Notes: a model not told the origin generated them from the sequence alone. Numbered from the stretch's first letter, positions 26,019-37,900 are shown. The stretch: 64,000 nt of DNA from Mycteria americana (GCF_035582795.1 NC_134367.1:20502062-20566061); one strand, 5' to 3'. Made by a program: numbers and translations.

Positions 26019-26965
26019 AGAATCACAGAATCATGGAAAAATTTATGTTGAAAGGTCATTTGGAGGTCATCTAGTCCAACCCCCTGCGAAGTACCAGGCC
26101 AACTTTAACGCTAGACCAAGTTGCTCAAGACCTTGAGGTTTGGAAACCTCCAATGGTGGAGGTTCCACAGCCCGTCTGGGTGCCCATTCCAGCACTTAGC
26201 TGCTCTTGTGGGCAAGCATTTGTTCTTCATGGCCAGCTCCCCGGTCGCAGCTTGTGATTGTTGCCTCTTGCCCTTTCATTCAGTGCCTGAGAAGAGTCTG
26301 GCTCTGTCTTTCCCACTACAGGAGGGGACTGTGGAGAACTAGTTAGGTCTCCTCTCGGCCTTCTTCTCTCCAGGCTAGACAAAGCAGTGTCCTTAGCTGG
26401 GCTCTCTGCACCCCAAGTTGTTAAGGAAGATGTTCAACACATTTTGCCCTAGTTTTGACTACTGAGGAATGTCACGTGTAACCACCTGACACTTAGACTT
26501 GAATCACTGACTGTTTTGAGCCCCATGGTCCAGAAGTTTTTCACCCACCTTGTAGTTCATATCTTCAGTCTGGCTACAAGGCTACTGTGGGACACGCTGT
26601 TGAAAGCCTTGCTGTCATCAAGGTGAATGACATCCGCTGTTTCCCCTCCACCCCAGAGCCAGTCGTTGCCTCCTAGATGGCAGTCAGGATGGTCAGGCAG
26701 AATGTGCCCTTGGTAAATTGGCGTTGACTGGTTGTTCCTGTCACCTGGTATTTCACATGCCTGGAACGGCTTCCATAACGGCGTATTCTGTAATTTTCCT
26801 GGGGACTGAAGTGAGGCTGACCAGCCTGTAGTTCCCCAGATCCTCTTCCTCGCCTTTTTGAAGGTGGCTGTATCATTTACGTTTTTCTGGTCAAAAAGGT
26901 TTTCCTGATCTCTGTGACCTTTCAAAGATGCCAGCAGCCTTGCAGTGACATTAGCTAGTTGCATT
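26019..26965 (-). mobile_element. CR1 LINE, decayed, with part of the RT region
   Basis: It begins at the CR1 3' end read in reverse (AATCACAGAATCATGG, then GTCATCTAGTCCAACCCCC). It continues into a broken reverse transcriptase region in which ADVIHLDDSKAFNSVSH recalls the CR1 motif [17 protein letters not shown]. Many substitutions, frame breaks and an internal deletion show it is old. It starts about 100 bases after the ADI1 stop and may be part of the ADI1 3' UTR. Confidence 0.9.
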
Positions 26966-27101
26966 TACAGGTGCTCAGGAATCCATTTTTTAACCTTTTT
27001 TTCCTTGATACTTCTGGCAGGTAGAATTGGGAGAGGTGGGCTACATTAATATTCATTCTGCTCTGAATACATGCTAATGAACTACATAGGATTCTATTTT
27101 T

Positions 27102-27268
27102 AATTAAAGAAAATAAACCCTGCTTCATTCTTGTCTAAAAATGTTCATAAGATAAATTTGCATAATCGGCATTTTGGTATGCAGCTTCCCAAGTCCTGCC
27201 CTGGTACATAAAGCTGTGGTTTTCTCTCAGAAAAATGTAGCAATTTGTTCTTGTGAGTTATTAATAAA
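27102..27268 (+). terminator. ADI1: Candidate polyadenylation signals for ADI1
   Basis: ATTAAA at 27103-27108 and AATAAA at 27112-27117 are followed by AATAAA at 27263-27268. No good hexamer is seen between the ADI1 stop and the CR1 at 26019, so the 3' UTR may run through the CR1. Inferred from motif and position only. Confidence 0.35.
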
Positions 27269-27364
27269 ATTACTTTGACTTGGGTACTGGTTTTTTTCTT
27301 TCCTTGTGCTGACATTAAGGACACATTGAACAACAGTGTTATTGTAATTGTTAATCAGCTTTTA

Positions 27365-27455
27365 TTCCTTGTGCTGCTACTGACTTGTTTTGTAACACAG
27401 GACAAATCATTAACTGTGTGCCTCGGTTTCTTTAGCTGTGAGATGGAGAAGAGTA
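27365..27455 (+). mobile_element. MIR-type SINE fossil
   Basis: TAACACAGGACAAATCATTA followed by TGTGCCTCGGTTTCTTTAGC and TGTGAGATGG matches the MIR core/3' segment (GACCTTGGGCAAGTCACTTA, TGTGCCTCAGTTTCCTCATC, TGTAAAATGG) with scattered changes. An ancient amniote repeat that is poorly preserved in birds. Confidence 0.7.
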
Positions 27456-30400
27456 GACTTAGACACGCTGATCCAGTTTTCAGTAAATGCCTTGCGATCA
27501 CACAGGACATGCAGCTCCTTGGCAATGGGCACCGAAGCATTTTTGGTATGAATTTGCTCTTTACAATGATGAATTATGTCAGCTGGGCAGATATACTGCT
27601 TGCTCCAACTCTTAATGGATGAGGAGGAGAGTATGGGCTCTGCATCAGTTGCAGCTTGTCTGCCAATTTCAGCCAGATACAATGCAAACTCCTGTCTTGC
27701 AGCTTCCTGAATAAACACAACTGTAGAAAGAAGACAAAACTTGGGCTTATGCATATTTTCCTAAGGTAGCAGATGGTAGGTAACTGACCTTTCCCACTGT
27801 TCTTCCTTATGGGTGTATGACACAGGCCTTCTTCAGCAGGCAACAATCTTTTCCTCGTTTTGTAGCAGCATTACTTTTAACCATTTCTAGGTGCTTTATT
27901 TCTTTAAAAGTGTTTCTGAAAACAAAGTTGCAATTTTGAAGTGAAACTGCACTAGCTTTTATCTTAAAAGTTGGAAAAGGTGAGTAAAAAAAGGCATGTA
28001 TTTCCTGCCTTAGGGTCTTGGGTTGGAAGCTGGATGAGACGCCAGCAGAGGCTTACTTTGTGGGAGAGGGTGCAGGCACAACCCATGCTTGCAAAATGCA
28101 AGCCCACGCAGGACTCTATTTGGCCTGTACTGGCTTTTGTGCAGTAGTAGTTCATAAGCCTGGCTGAAAAATCGGTGCTACTAGCAAATGCAAAGTTTAA
28201 CTATAGTCAGACGCACATCATAGGGTAGGCTTGCATGGATGCTGTGCTGTGTCATGTGCCTCACCATTTCAGGGATTTGTGTGCCACTTGCCCAGAAGCA
28301 GCACTCAAGTGTCCTCTTGTACGGCACACTGGGGAGTCCTGGCCTCAGTATAAACTTTGGGGATTTTTTTGAGTACAGCTGCAGGAATAAATGGCAGTTA
28401 GTCTCTGTGGCAAGTTTTATTTCTTTGACTTATATGTCACAGAAAATTGTGTTTCCAAATGTAAAGCAAACTGACTGCTTTTTCCTGGTGCTGGTATCCA
28501 TCCCTGGTATCCAATCTAATTCATCCTCCTTCTGCTTTTGTTTTCTTTTTCTTTAACAGAAGTCAACATGAGACACTTCATTCCTCCTATGGGCCTCTCC
28601 ATTTTGATCTCTGTCTCTGCAAAAGTAGCAGAGGAGGCAGCAGCATGGGCTTTCAGGAACCCCGTTTACTGCACAGCCATCCTGTAACAGACTGGGGGAG
28701 CTACTGGGAAGAGAGAGCAGGTAACACACTCTCCTCGGGAGAGATTTGCAGTTTGGAGGCAGTGATGAGGGATGGACAGTAAAGCGGCTGCCCGCAGCGA
28801 TTGCTTTCAACAGCTCGCTGATGTAGGATGTGACCTGGGAAGCAGGACTGAACCACCTTGTTTTGTTACCTCTCTGGAGGAATATATACACAAGGTACAG
28901 CTCCCATCTCCTGGCTGTCAAGAATAACACACGATCACACCGCTGACGATCGTTCATCATTTTCATAGTGCAATGCATTCTGCCGCTGAGAGGTGGCGGG
29001 GGCTGTGGGGGTCTTGCTGTCAACGGTTTTGAGTCCATGCCCTTTAGTGCTGTAGGTGTCTTTGAAAGGGTGAAAGCTTTGCTCTCCAAAAGTGTTTTTT
29101 GTCAGCCAGGAAAAAAGCAATTTGGGGCTGGTATAAAGATTCTATGCCTGTGAAGAGATTACATGGGAGATTACACTGGGAGGAAACAGCTGGGCAGAAA
29201 AAAATGTTAATATTAATAGAAAACACTCCAGAGAGTGGAGAGGAGGGAGGGAGAACATACCGTTCCTTCAGATGAAAAATGCACTTTATTTTCATGGTGA
29301 TTTTTTGTGTTTGGTTTTTTTTCTTCTTTTTTTTTTTCATACACTACGTATCTAAAAGTGCAAAGTGAAATCGATTTTTCGTCCAAAAACATGAGTCTGT
29401 TTTACTGCAGCTAGTGGAAAATTTCGGTGCATTGATGTAGTATGAAAATTTATGTAAGTGGTTCCAGCAACATCACGTTGGCAGCATTAACTCGGGCAAG
29501 GGGAATATTTCAGCTCTTCCAGGATTAGAGTTTAAAAAAAAAACGGTAGGAGAAATAGTACTGAATTGAGGGGTTTGAAGATAGCTTTTTTGGTACCTAT
29601 GTATTATTTTTCACTTTAATCCAAACTTTTCCCAAGCGGCGTATACCTCAGTTTCTCATGACCAGCTTGACAGAGCAATGGCCTTGTGTTCTGCAAGTAA
29701 ACTATAAGAAAGCTGTGGATGGTCAGTGAGCTTTTTAATAAATTTGGTGGGCAACCAGATGGCTGCAAAATCTGTGATGCTGCCCTCTCTTCTTATGTGT
29801 CCTGGGGCAAGTGTCTTTGGCTGGATATCTTAATGCAAAGACATTTCAGAGCCAGTTAGGAGTTAACTAGTAACACCCACACCAGGCACTTAGGGGTGCC
29901 TACAAACAGGTGGAGGGAAATGCTGATGGTGAGGGGTGTCTCGCCCTGGGCTACCGAGAGCAGGGGCTGTGCTGCTTCCCGGCAGCTGCAGGAGCCGGTA
30001 GCTGCCTGTCTTGGGTTGCTCAACTTGACAAGTATAATATCTTCATGCACTCAGAGCATCGGGTACTACTGGCAGAACAGGCACTCTCCTGCCTGGTTTC
30101 TGACTCCAGGATTTAGCTTGAACTAGAAAGTTATGAGAAGGGACGGTTTCCTGACAAAGGCAATCATTTAATATCAGCTGGCAGACGCCACTGCATATAA
30201 AGACTGAGGTGGCAGCTGAGCACTGCTTTGAAGAATATCCCTAGTAGCCAAATCATGGATTTAGATATTTGGCCAGGCAGAGACTGTGGACCTGACCTGT
30301 GCTATGCTTGAAAATTACATCATCTGTTTGGGAGTCTTCCCTGTGTAAATGATAGAAATTCTCAGGTTCCCTTCCCTCTCCCCAAAATAGGGTCACTGCC

Positions 30401-31606
30401 AGCTGTCTTCTATTTCCTGAAGCCAAATAAACATATCAACTCATTGGGGGATGAATTAGTGTTACGATTTAAATATTCCTGGCTCAAAGATCCGGATTTG
30501 ATCTGATTTGCTGCACTCATTGTGACTTTACAGCTTGATTCCCAAAACATTTTGTGTGTTTGCAGAAATGTACTCTGCTATACCTGCAAGTTGAAAACCC
30601 TATATTTTATGCAACTGAGTCACTAGCTCTCATTTTTTATTAATTGTGTAAATACCCCGGTAAGACAAGAAGCAAAATTTCAAAAACCAAAATGCTTGGG
30701 GAGAGATTCAGCAGTGAAGGGGCTGTGGATCTCTCTCAGTGCTGGCTTCCCCCACTGCAGTTCTCTCTGGGATACCTGCACTCATTTTGAAAAGTGCCCC
30801 TCTGTTTCATTGCCTTCTATGCTGCTTCTCAGGGTACTGATTAATAACTGTTGTGCCTGTCAGTGAGCCACATCGGCTGGTAGAAAATTGGGCTGCGTAT
30901 GCTCCATGCCTCTGTGGTGCTCTGGGATTGCCTTTGTTCACAGACACAGCCCTGAGCAGCTAAGTCGAGCTCTAGGCTGTGGTTTCCCCTGTGATCACAG
31001 GCATTTGAGCCCAGAGAATTTGATTTGGGACCACCCTTGGGCTTTTTTTTTTTTTTTTCCAAATGATTCAGGCAGCTCAAAGCTGACCTGCTGTTGATGG
31101 AAAAGAGGGAAGCTGTTCTTGGTGATGCTGTAGCAAGGGTGGCCAGGTTATGCACAGGCTGCTACCGCAGCCCCGGGCTGGGCTGGGGCTCAATCCTGCT
31201 GCCTGCCACTGGAGTGTGTGCCAGCATCTGAAGTACTTGCTCACACCCTGTGCTGCAAATAGTGGATTTTTTTTTAATAAACAGCTCTAGTAATTCTATT
31301 CTGCAGCTTTTTACTTCAGTATCTTCAGTTTAGCACTGACAGTTTTGACAATTTTTCAAAGCCAGAGAAGAACCTTCTCCCTCCTTCCTTCCCTGCCTCA
31401 AGCAAGTAACATCCCATTTTTTCCCTCTTTGTGGGCAAATTACAAGCCATTGTTGCTGGCTTTCAGATGGATTCATTTTAATGACTCTCATACATAATAA
31501 ACATCTGCAAATGACTGCCCGAAGCTAGGACAGGATCAGATGTTGATCCAGAACAGCTTGGATAAGGCGGCACCTGGGTCCTCCTCCCCACCCGCACCTT
31601 TCTGTT
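27456..31606. other. Spacer downstream of ADI1, first part
   Basis: 4 kb with no recognised gene. The longest open frame (28553-29089, minus, 178 codons) lies in a locally GC-richer stretch but has no recognisable domain. A run of about 16 T lies at 31045-31060. Confidence 0.5.
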
Positions 31607-31690
31607 CACAGAATCACAGAATCGTATTGGTTGGAAAAGACCTTTAAGATCATCGAGTTCCTCCCTAACACCAGGATTGTGACCATCTCA
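31607..31690 (-). mobile_element. CR1 LINE, short 3' end
   Basis: CACAGAATCACAGAATCG, then TTGGTTGGAAAAGACCTTTA, then AGATCATCGAGTTC is the reverse complement of the CR1 terminus used by the young subfamily. Only the last 80 or so bases are retained. Confidence 0.85.
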
Positions 31691-33900
31691 CACACCCCTT
31701 GAAGATGAGAATCTCTAAATCTCTAATTCCCAAGCTGACTAGAAGAACTAAGCAGGAAAGCAGCTTCTCACTATCATTGCCTGAAAGTTAGTGCTGGAGC
31801 TTGTTTGCATTCAGCGCTACTGAGCTGCTGTTCATATGCTAAAAACTCCGTGGACGTTCCTACAATGGTACCTCACCGGTAAAACAAGTTTTTTCCCCAG
31901 TGTTTTATTAAGTGGGTGAAAGCACAGCGGAAGAGGTGTATGGCATCTTCCTTTGAGCTTGTATTATAGGTATGAGCTAATGGATAAAATCCACCTTGTT
32001 CTAACATCTTTAGTTTCCCTGGCCTTTGCTCAGGAGGATCAATCTAGGTTGCTACTTGAACTCTGGCTGCTGTGGTTCTACCTATTTGGAATAAATTTAA
32101 ATCAATAGTTGATGCTTCAGTCCTGTTTTCACATGTTTCTTGATGGCACATTGAAGTGGAGAGGGAATCTTTGTTTCTTACTACAGCTAAATAGGACTGG
32201 GGATGGGGGTACCACACATCTTGTATCTTCTTTTGGATGGCTACAATGCATGCGGTCGATTAAGCGCATCAGCTGATACAAAAATAAGACAGACATCTTA
32301 GCTATGCATGCAGACTATACTCTGCTTATTCCCCTCTCCAATTTGACTTGCAAGACACCTGCAGCAAAGGCTTCAGAAAAGGATTGTCTGTCTACCACTT
32401 CTTAGACCACTGTAGTGCAGAAAACCTGGCAGCCTACCCAGGCGGGGTGGTTTTTCCCAGCATATCCTTGTGTTGAAAGCCTCAGGATGAAGACAAATCT
32501 GAAGAGGGTGTTTGCTGGCTTGGTGAGTTTTTCCACTGGGTCAGCGAGCTCATCCAGCTTGCGCACGGCTGCACGAGTGCTCTTGCTGACACGAAGGATG
32601 GGGTAGGTGGAGGAACGATCATCCTTTCCAGTACAGTGGCTGAAGTCCATTGTGGAGTCTCAGGCACGTCTGCACATGCCTTTTGGGGAACATTTAATGG
32701 GCCCAGTCCAAAAACTGAGGCACCAGGAAAATGTAAGTGACTAGCTGGTTAGCGGATGCCATTATCACCTGAACTGCAGTTAGGTACTAGAATGGCAGAT
32801 AGATGCTCAAGTTCTTTTGAGAATCAGGGTCTCTGTGCATAATGTAATTATCTGAATGTCTGAAGTACAGCTTCTTTGCTCCTCTTTTAATAAAAGAGGA
32901 AATTTAAATGCAAAACTTCTGTTAAGGCACATTAAGCTTTAAGACTTGAATACAACAATCAGCTCATTCAGGCTATACTTTCCACAGCTTTTCTCACTTA
33001 GCCAGATGACACATGCATGCTGTGTTTGAGAACTGAGCTCTGCCCTCATTTACACCAGGAACCCTCATTAAATTCAGCTGAATTCATTGAATTTAACAGG
33101 ATTGCCTGGTGTAATTAATGTTTTGAGGACAAATTTTGTCCTTAGCTTTAATGCTTTAACACCATATACAGCATTCAGATGTGTAACTGGCTGAATATAG
33201 GAAATTCAAACACTTAGCTTGTACATATGTTAAATCCAAACCATAAAGTGACATTGACACTCTTTCTTGCATTTTATAAACAGTTAACAATTTGCATACA
33301 TCCAGCAGTGATAATATGCCTTTGCATTTAAATTTTAATTATTCTGCAAGTCTACCAGGATGTCACTTGTTTAATGGCTCACTGCACTTAGAGGTCACCC
33401 AGTCCAAGTCTCCTCTACTGGTGTTTTTATCCGAGTAAAAGCTTTTACTAATAAGAACACAGCAAACATACTGAAGTGAGACCTGTGTAGTAATACATAT
33501 GAATTAGAATTTAGAGAAACTTGGAGAACAGGGGATTATGTTTTCAGAGTGCTTCTTTTTTAATGGTTATTTGACTCTGACTGGGATCATAAATTTTTAT
33601 TCTCTGCCGATCAGAACACAGGCTGTCATTTACATGTGCAGTGAGTATAAGGCACTACTGAATCAAAAAAGGAAGCATTTTACTGTAGAGATAGTAAAGA
33701 GGCAAGTGGCTTCAGCATGCTAGATGATGGCGGATCATGCTACTTTCACTTAGGATTGGAAAAGACAAATCAAGCTTCCTGAAAGTATAGAGTATAGTAT
33801 AACAATACAACGTGACACCTGACCTTCAGCTAAGTGCACGGGAATCCCTGTTCTAGGATACTCATTTATGTATCATTGTGAAATTTTTTAACTGGAATAA
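31691..33900. other. Spacer downstream of ADI1, second part
   Basis: 2.2 kb without a gene. It holds a MIR-like remnant at 32700-32750, a hairpin at 33050-33114 and an unexplained 83-codon minus-strand open frame at 32402-32650. Confidence 0.5.
32700..32750 (-). mobile_element. MIR-like SINE fossil (weak)
   Basis: AAAACTGAGGCACCAGGAAA followed by ATGTAAGTGACTAGCTGG resembles the reverse complement of the MIR 3' part (GGAAACTGAGGCACAGAGAG, GTTAAGTGACTTGCCC). Short and diverged. Confidence 0.45.
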
Positions 33901-33901
33901 C

Positions 33902-33981
33902 AATCACAGAATGGTTTGGGTTGGAAGGGACCTTTGAAGATCATCTAGTCGAACCGCCCTGCCATGGGCAGGGACATCTTC
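33902..33981 (-). mobile_element. Older CR1 LINE, left part (interrupted)
   Basis: AATCACAGAATGGTTTGGGT, then TGGAAGGGACC, then CATCTAGTCGAACC is the reverse complement of a CR1 3' end. The young plus-strand CR1 interrupts it at 33981/33982; it continues at 35354. Confidence 0.92.
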
Positions 33982-35353
33982 CCGGGGAACTACAGGCCTG
34001 TTAGCCTGACCTCGGTGCTGGGGAAGCTGATGGAGCAGATCATCCTGAGTGCTATCACACGGCATATAGAGAATAACCAAGGGATCAAGCCCAGCCAGCA
34101 TGGGTTCAGGAAAGGCAGGTCCTGCTTGACCAACCTGATCTCCTTCTATGACAAGGTGACCTGCCCAGTGGATGAGGGAAAGGCTGTGGATGCTGTCTAT
34201 CTGGACTTCAGTAAAGCCTTCGACACGGTTTCCCACGGCATTCTCCTGGAGAAACTGGCTGCTCATGGCTTGGACGGGTATACTCTTTGCTGGGTAAAGA
34301 ACTGGCTGGATGGCCGGGCCCAGAGAGTGGTGGTGAATGGAGTTTACTCCGGTTGGCGGCCGGTCACAAGCGGTGTTCCCCAGGGCTCGGTGTTGGGGCC
34401 AGTTCTGTTTAACATCTTTATCAATGATCTGGACGAAGGGATCGAGTGTACTCTCAGTAAGTTTGCAGACGACACCAAGTTATGTGGGAGTGTTGATCTG
34501 CTGGAGGGTAGGCAGGCTCTGCAGAGGGACCTGGACAGGCTGGATCGATGGGCTGGGGTGAATTGTATGAGGTTTAACAAGGCCAAGTGCAAGGTCCTGC
34601 ACTTGGGCCACAGCAACCCCATGCAACGCTACAGGCTTGGGGAAGAGTGGCTGGAAAGCTGCCTGGCAGAGAAGGACCTGGGGGTGTTGGTTGACAGCCG
34701 CCTGAATATGAGCCAGCAGTGTGCCCAGGCGGCCAAGAAGGCCAATGGCATCCTGGCCTGTATCAAAAACAGCGTGGCCAGCAGGACTAGGGAAGTGATT
34801 GTGCCCCTGTACTCGGCACTGGTGAGGCCGCACCTGGAATACTGTGTTCAGTTTTGGGCCCCCCACTACAAGAGGGATATTGAGGTACTGGAGCGTGTAC
34901 AGAGAAGGGCAACGAAGCTGGTGAAGGGTCTGGAGAACAAGTCTGATGAGGAGCGGCTGAGGGAACTGGGACTGTTTAGCCTGGAGAAAAGGAGGCTGAG
35001 GGGAGACCTCATCGCTCTCTACAACTACCTGAAAGGAGGTTGTAGAGAGGTGGGGGTTGGTCTCTTCTCCCAGGTAACAAGTGATAGGACAAGAGGAAAT
35101 GGCCTCAAGTTGCGCCAGGGGAGGTTTAGACTGGATATTAGGAAATTTTTCTTCACCGAGAGGGTTATCAAGCATTGGAACAGACTGCCCAGGGAAGTGG
35201 TTGAGTCACCATCCCTGGAGGTATTTAAAGGACGTTTGGATGAGGTACTTAGAGACATGGTGTAGTGGTGGTTTTTGGCAGTGTTAGGTTTATGGTTGGA
35301 CTCGATGATCTTAAAGGTCTTTTCCAACCTATATGATTCTGTGATTCTGTGAT
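33982..35353 (+). mobile_element. CR1 LINE, young 5'-truncated copy with open RT frame
   Basis: About 1.37 kb runs from the GNYRPVSL motif of the reverse transcriptase to the CR1 stop (TAG, 35263-35265), 3' UTR and ATTCTGTG tail. The retained frame is open throughout, about 427 codons. It shows [42 protein letters not shown] and the catalytic FADD box ([11 protein letters not shown]), then the CR1 C-terminal region. The endonuclease domain, ORF1 and promoter are missing, so this copy is not autonomous. It is inserted into an older CR1 of opposite orientation. Only 15 substitutions and one indel separate its last 590 bases from the copy at 4070. Confidence 0.97.
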
Positions 35354-35625
35354 CTTCCACTAGAAGACCATCTAGTCCAACCCCCCTGCCATGGGCAGGG
35401 ACATCTTCCACTAGACCAGGTTGCTCAAAGTCCCGTCCAACCTGGCCTTGAACTTCCAATGATAGGGCATCCACAACTTCTCTGGGCAACCTGTTCCGGT
35501 GTCTCACCACCCTCATCATAAATAATTTCTTCCTTATGTCCTATCTAAATCTACCCTCTTTCAGTTTAAAACCGTTGCCCCTTGTTCTGTCCCTACGTGT
35601 CCTGGTAAATTGTTCAGTGCTCTCC
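35354..35625 (-). mobile_element. Older CR1 LINE, right part (interrupted)
   Basis: Continuation of the copy at 33902: CATCTAGTCCAACCCCCCTG, TTGCTCAAAGTCCCGTCCAA, CTCTGGGCAACCTGTTCCGG, CTTCCTTATGTCCTATCTAA. The right end is approximate. The first bases include a second copy of a segment also present at 33938-33981. Confidence 0.9.
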
Positions 35626-37329
35626 AAGTCTTAGAGAACAATGGTGGTTACATACCAGGATTTCTTTCTATCTCCTAAGAAACTCCATGCCCAAGAAAAG
35701 TGACCTATGCTGGAGAAAACATACTATTAAAATTACTTACAATGAGTGCAGCGAGTAACATACCGGATCAGATTAATAGTTGCAACAAACTGAAAACTAC
35801 ACTGATTTCAACTCAGTTATGACAATGTAAACTGAGAATTTGTCCAATTACTGTTAAACCTTGTCTAAAATCATAGCAATACTTAAAACAAATGTAAAGC
35901 CTCATAAAGAATAATGCAAAAGTAACTACTTTTATTTCACTGTATTTGAATACTCACTAAAGGTACGTAAACGGTGTTTAAACCCAACTGAAGCAGGTGG
36001 TGCTGAATCTTTCATTTTTGAGCTTAGTAGTGGTTACCTTAGGACAAGTCTACCCAGGTGCTGCACAAGTTTAATGCAGATCCAGCTATGGAACCTAGAG
36101 CCCAAGCCAGAAGCAGAAATACCAACTGATTTTTTTCAGTTGATTGGTACATAACTAGCCATTGTTTCAGTGTACAAGTATGACCTGTAAAACATATATA
36201 TCCTGTAAAAATGGAACAGATTCTCTCTCTGTATGAGAAAAGCTGTAGGCTTATGTCTTTTGAGGGGACTGGTGATTTTTAGGCATCCTCATTTTTTTGC
36301 ATGTCCGGCTTGCAGCAGTTTTCAACCAACGTGATTTTTGAGGACAACTGTTTGGCCCCTGTACAGTATCTCCAGTTGGACAAGCATAAAAATGAGTTAT
36401 TAGTTACTTAAAAATACAGGTGGGGGTATTTAAAGACAGTAAGAATTAATTGATGGATGTGGCATAAAAAATGTAATACAGTTACAGAATTGTCCCACAG
36501 CAGCGATTTATGACAAGAAGCTATTCCAATTGCTAAACATTACATCTCAAACAAAAAAACCTCCAATAAACAGATGTATATATTGTATTCATGTACAAGG
36601 AATGGGAGTATCTGGATTGAATCTTTACAATACAGACGAAGGGAGAAATGTGGGCAGAGATGTGAAATACGCTGATACCACAGTGGCACTGTGATTCCAA
36701 AAATCTGTGTTCCAAGGGATGCCAAAATCACTGTATGCTGATACTGTCACATCAATGACAACTGCCTTGTGTCCCGCTCTGCATCACCCCATTTGCTCCC
36801 ACTCTGTGTGGCCTAGCCCTTAGATACCTCTGCCTCAGTCTCTCCATCCTTTTCCCTGGGAAATACTTTCTGCATGGTGTTTTCACTTGGTAACGGGAAA
36901 GGGGAGGAACTGAGCTGACATGGGTTGTGTTTCCGCTCTGCCTAACTGGCAGTGCTCCTTTCTCTACCCAGCAGAATGGCAGAGTGGAGGAGCTATGCCT
37001 GTCTACACCGAGAGGAATCCACAGGCTCTAGCACAGGCACGGGGAAGACAGCTGTAGTATAGTAAGAGCCGAAATAAATACACAAGTTAAGCAGTTCCTA
37101 GAACAACCTTGTGGCATCTGCTGGTGACATCCAACTAGAGATGGTGGCCAGAGGTATTGAAGCAAGCATTAGTTTGGGAATAGAGAAATCCTCCACTCCC
37201 ACCCACAGCTTTCCAGAATCCAAATGCTTTAATCTGAAAGGTTTAATGGTATCACAAAACCATGGAAGTACAGGGAGACCATTTAGTATCATTCAGATGA
37301 TACAGTCCCTCATACATTGGGAAATTCGT
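35626..37329. other. Spacer between the nested CR1 and TRAPPC12
   Basis: 1.7 kb of AT-rich sequence; no gene or repeat recognised. Confidence 0.55.
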
Positions 37330-37473
37330 ACTGTGGGGAACTGTATGACTCCTTCACGTGCCATCTGGACATGGTTCTGGCCAACCTGCTTTAGGTGGCC
37401 CTGCTTGATTGGGGGGTTGGACCAGGTGACCTCCAGTGGTCCCTTCCAACCTCAACGGTGCTGTGATTCTGTG
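37330..37473 (+). mobile_element. CR1 LINE, 3' fragment
   Basis: GCCAACCTGCTTTAGGTGGC, then GGGGGGTTGGACCAGGTGAC, then CCCTTCCAACCTCAACGG and a CTGTGATTCTGTG tail are typical of a CR1 terminus. Moderately diverged; the 5' limit is approximate. It lies about 0.4 kb beyond the TRAPPC12 3' end. Confidence 0.88.
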
Positions 37474-37880
37474 CAGTGGTTATCAAGCAACCTCCTTTGA
37501 GAGCAGTGGACAAAGGTATAATACTCAATAGTTTGATGGGGGCAAAATGAGACACACACAGTAGAAGCAAGTGAAAAGAAGTGCATTCAGAAGTGAAAGT
37601 GCAAGTGAAAAGAAGTGCATAGCTGATGAAATTAGCTCATGTGATTTGCTCACTAATTACTGAAAAACTGTAACAATCACCAAGACAATATAAGGTCAAA
37701 TTCAGTTTTTCTTATAAAAAGAATCTGAGTAATTGACTGTATATATATATATAGTGCACTGTAATGAAGAATACCTAAACAGTAATAGACTTGTAGGGAT
37801 GAAGCTGGCTCTAGGTCAGCACAAAGTCTTCACAATGATAGGATTGTTAGAGACAACAGATCCTGTAGTAATGCCACTGA
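37474..37880. other. Spacer before the TRAPPC12 3' end
   Basis: Short gene-free stretch with an (AT)n run at 37740-37753. Confidence 0.55.
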
Positions 37881-37900
37881 ATATTCGTAATTGAATAGAT

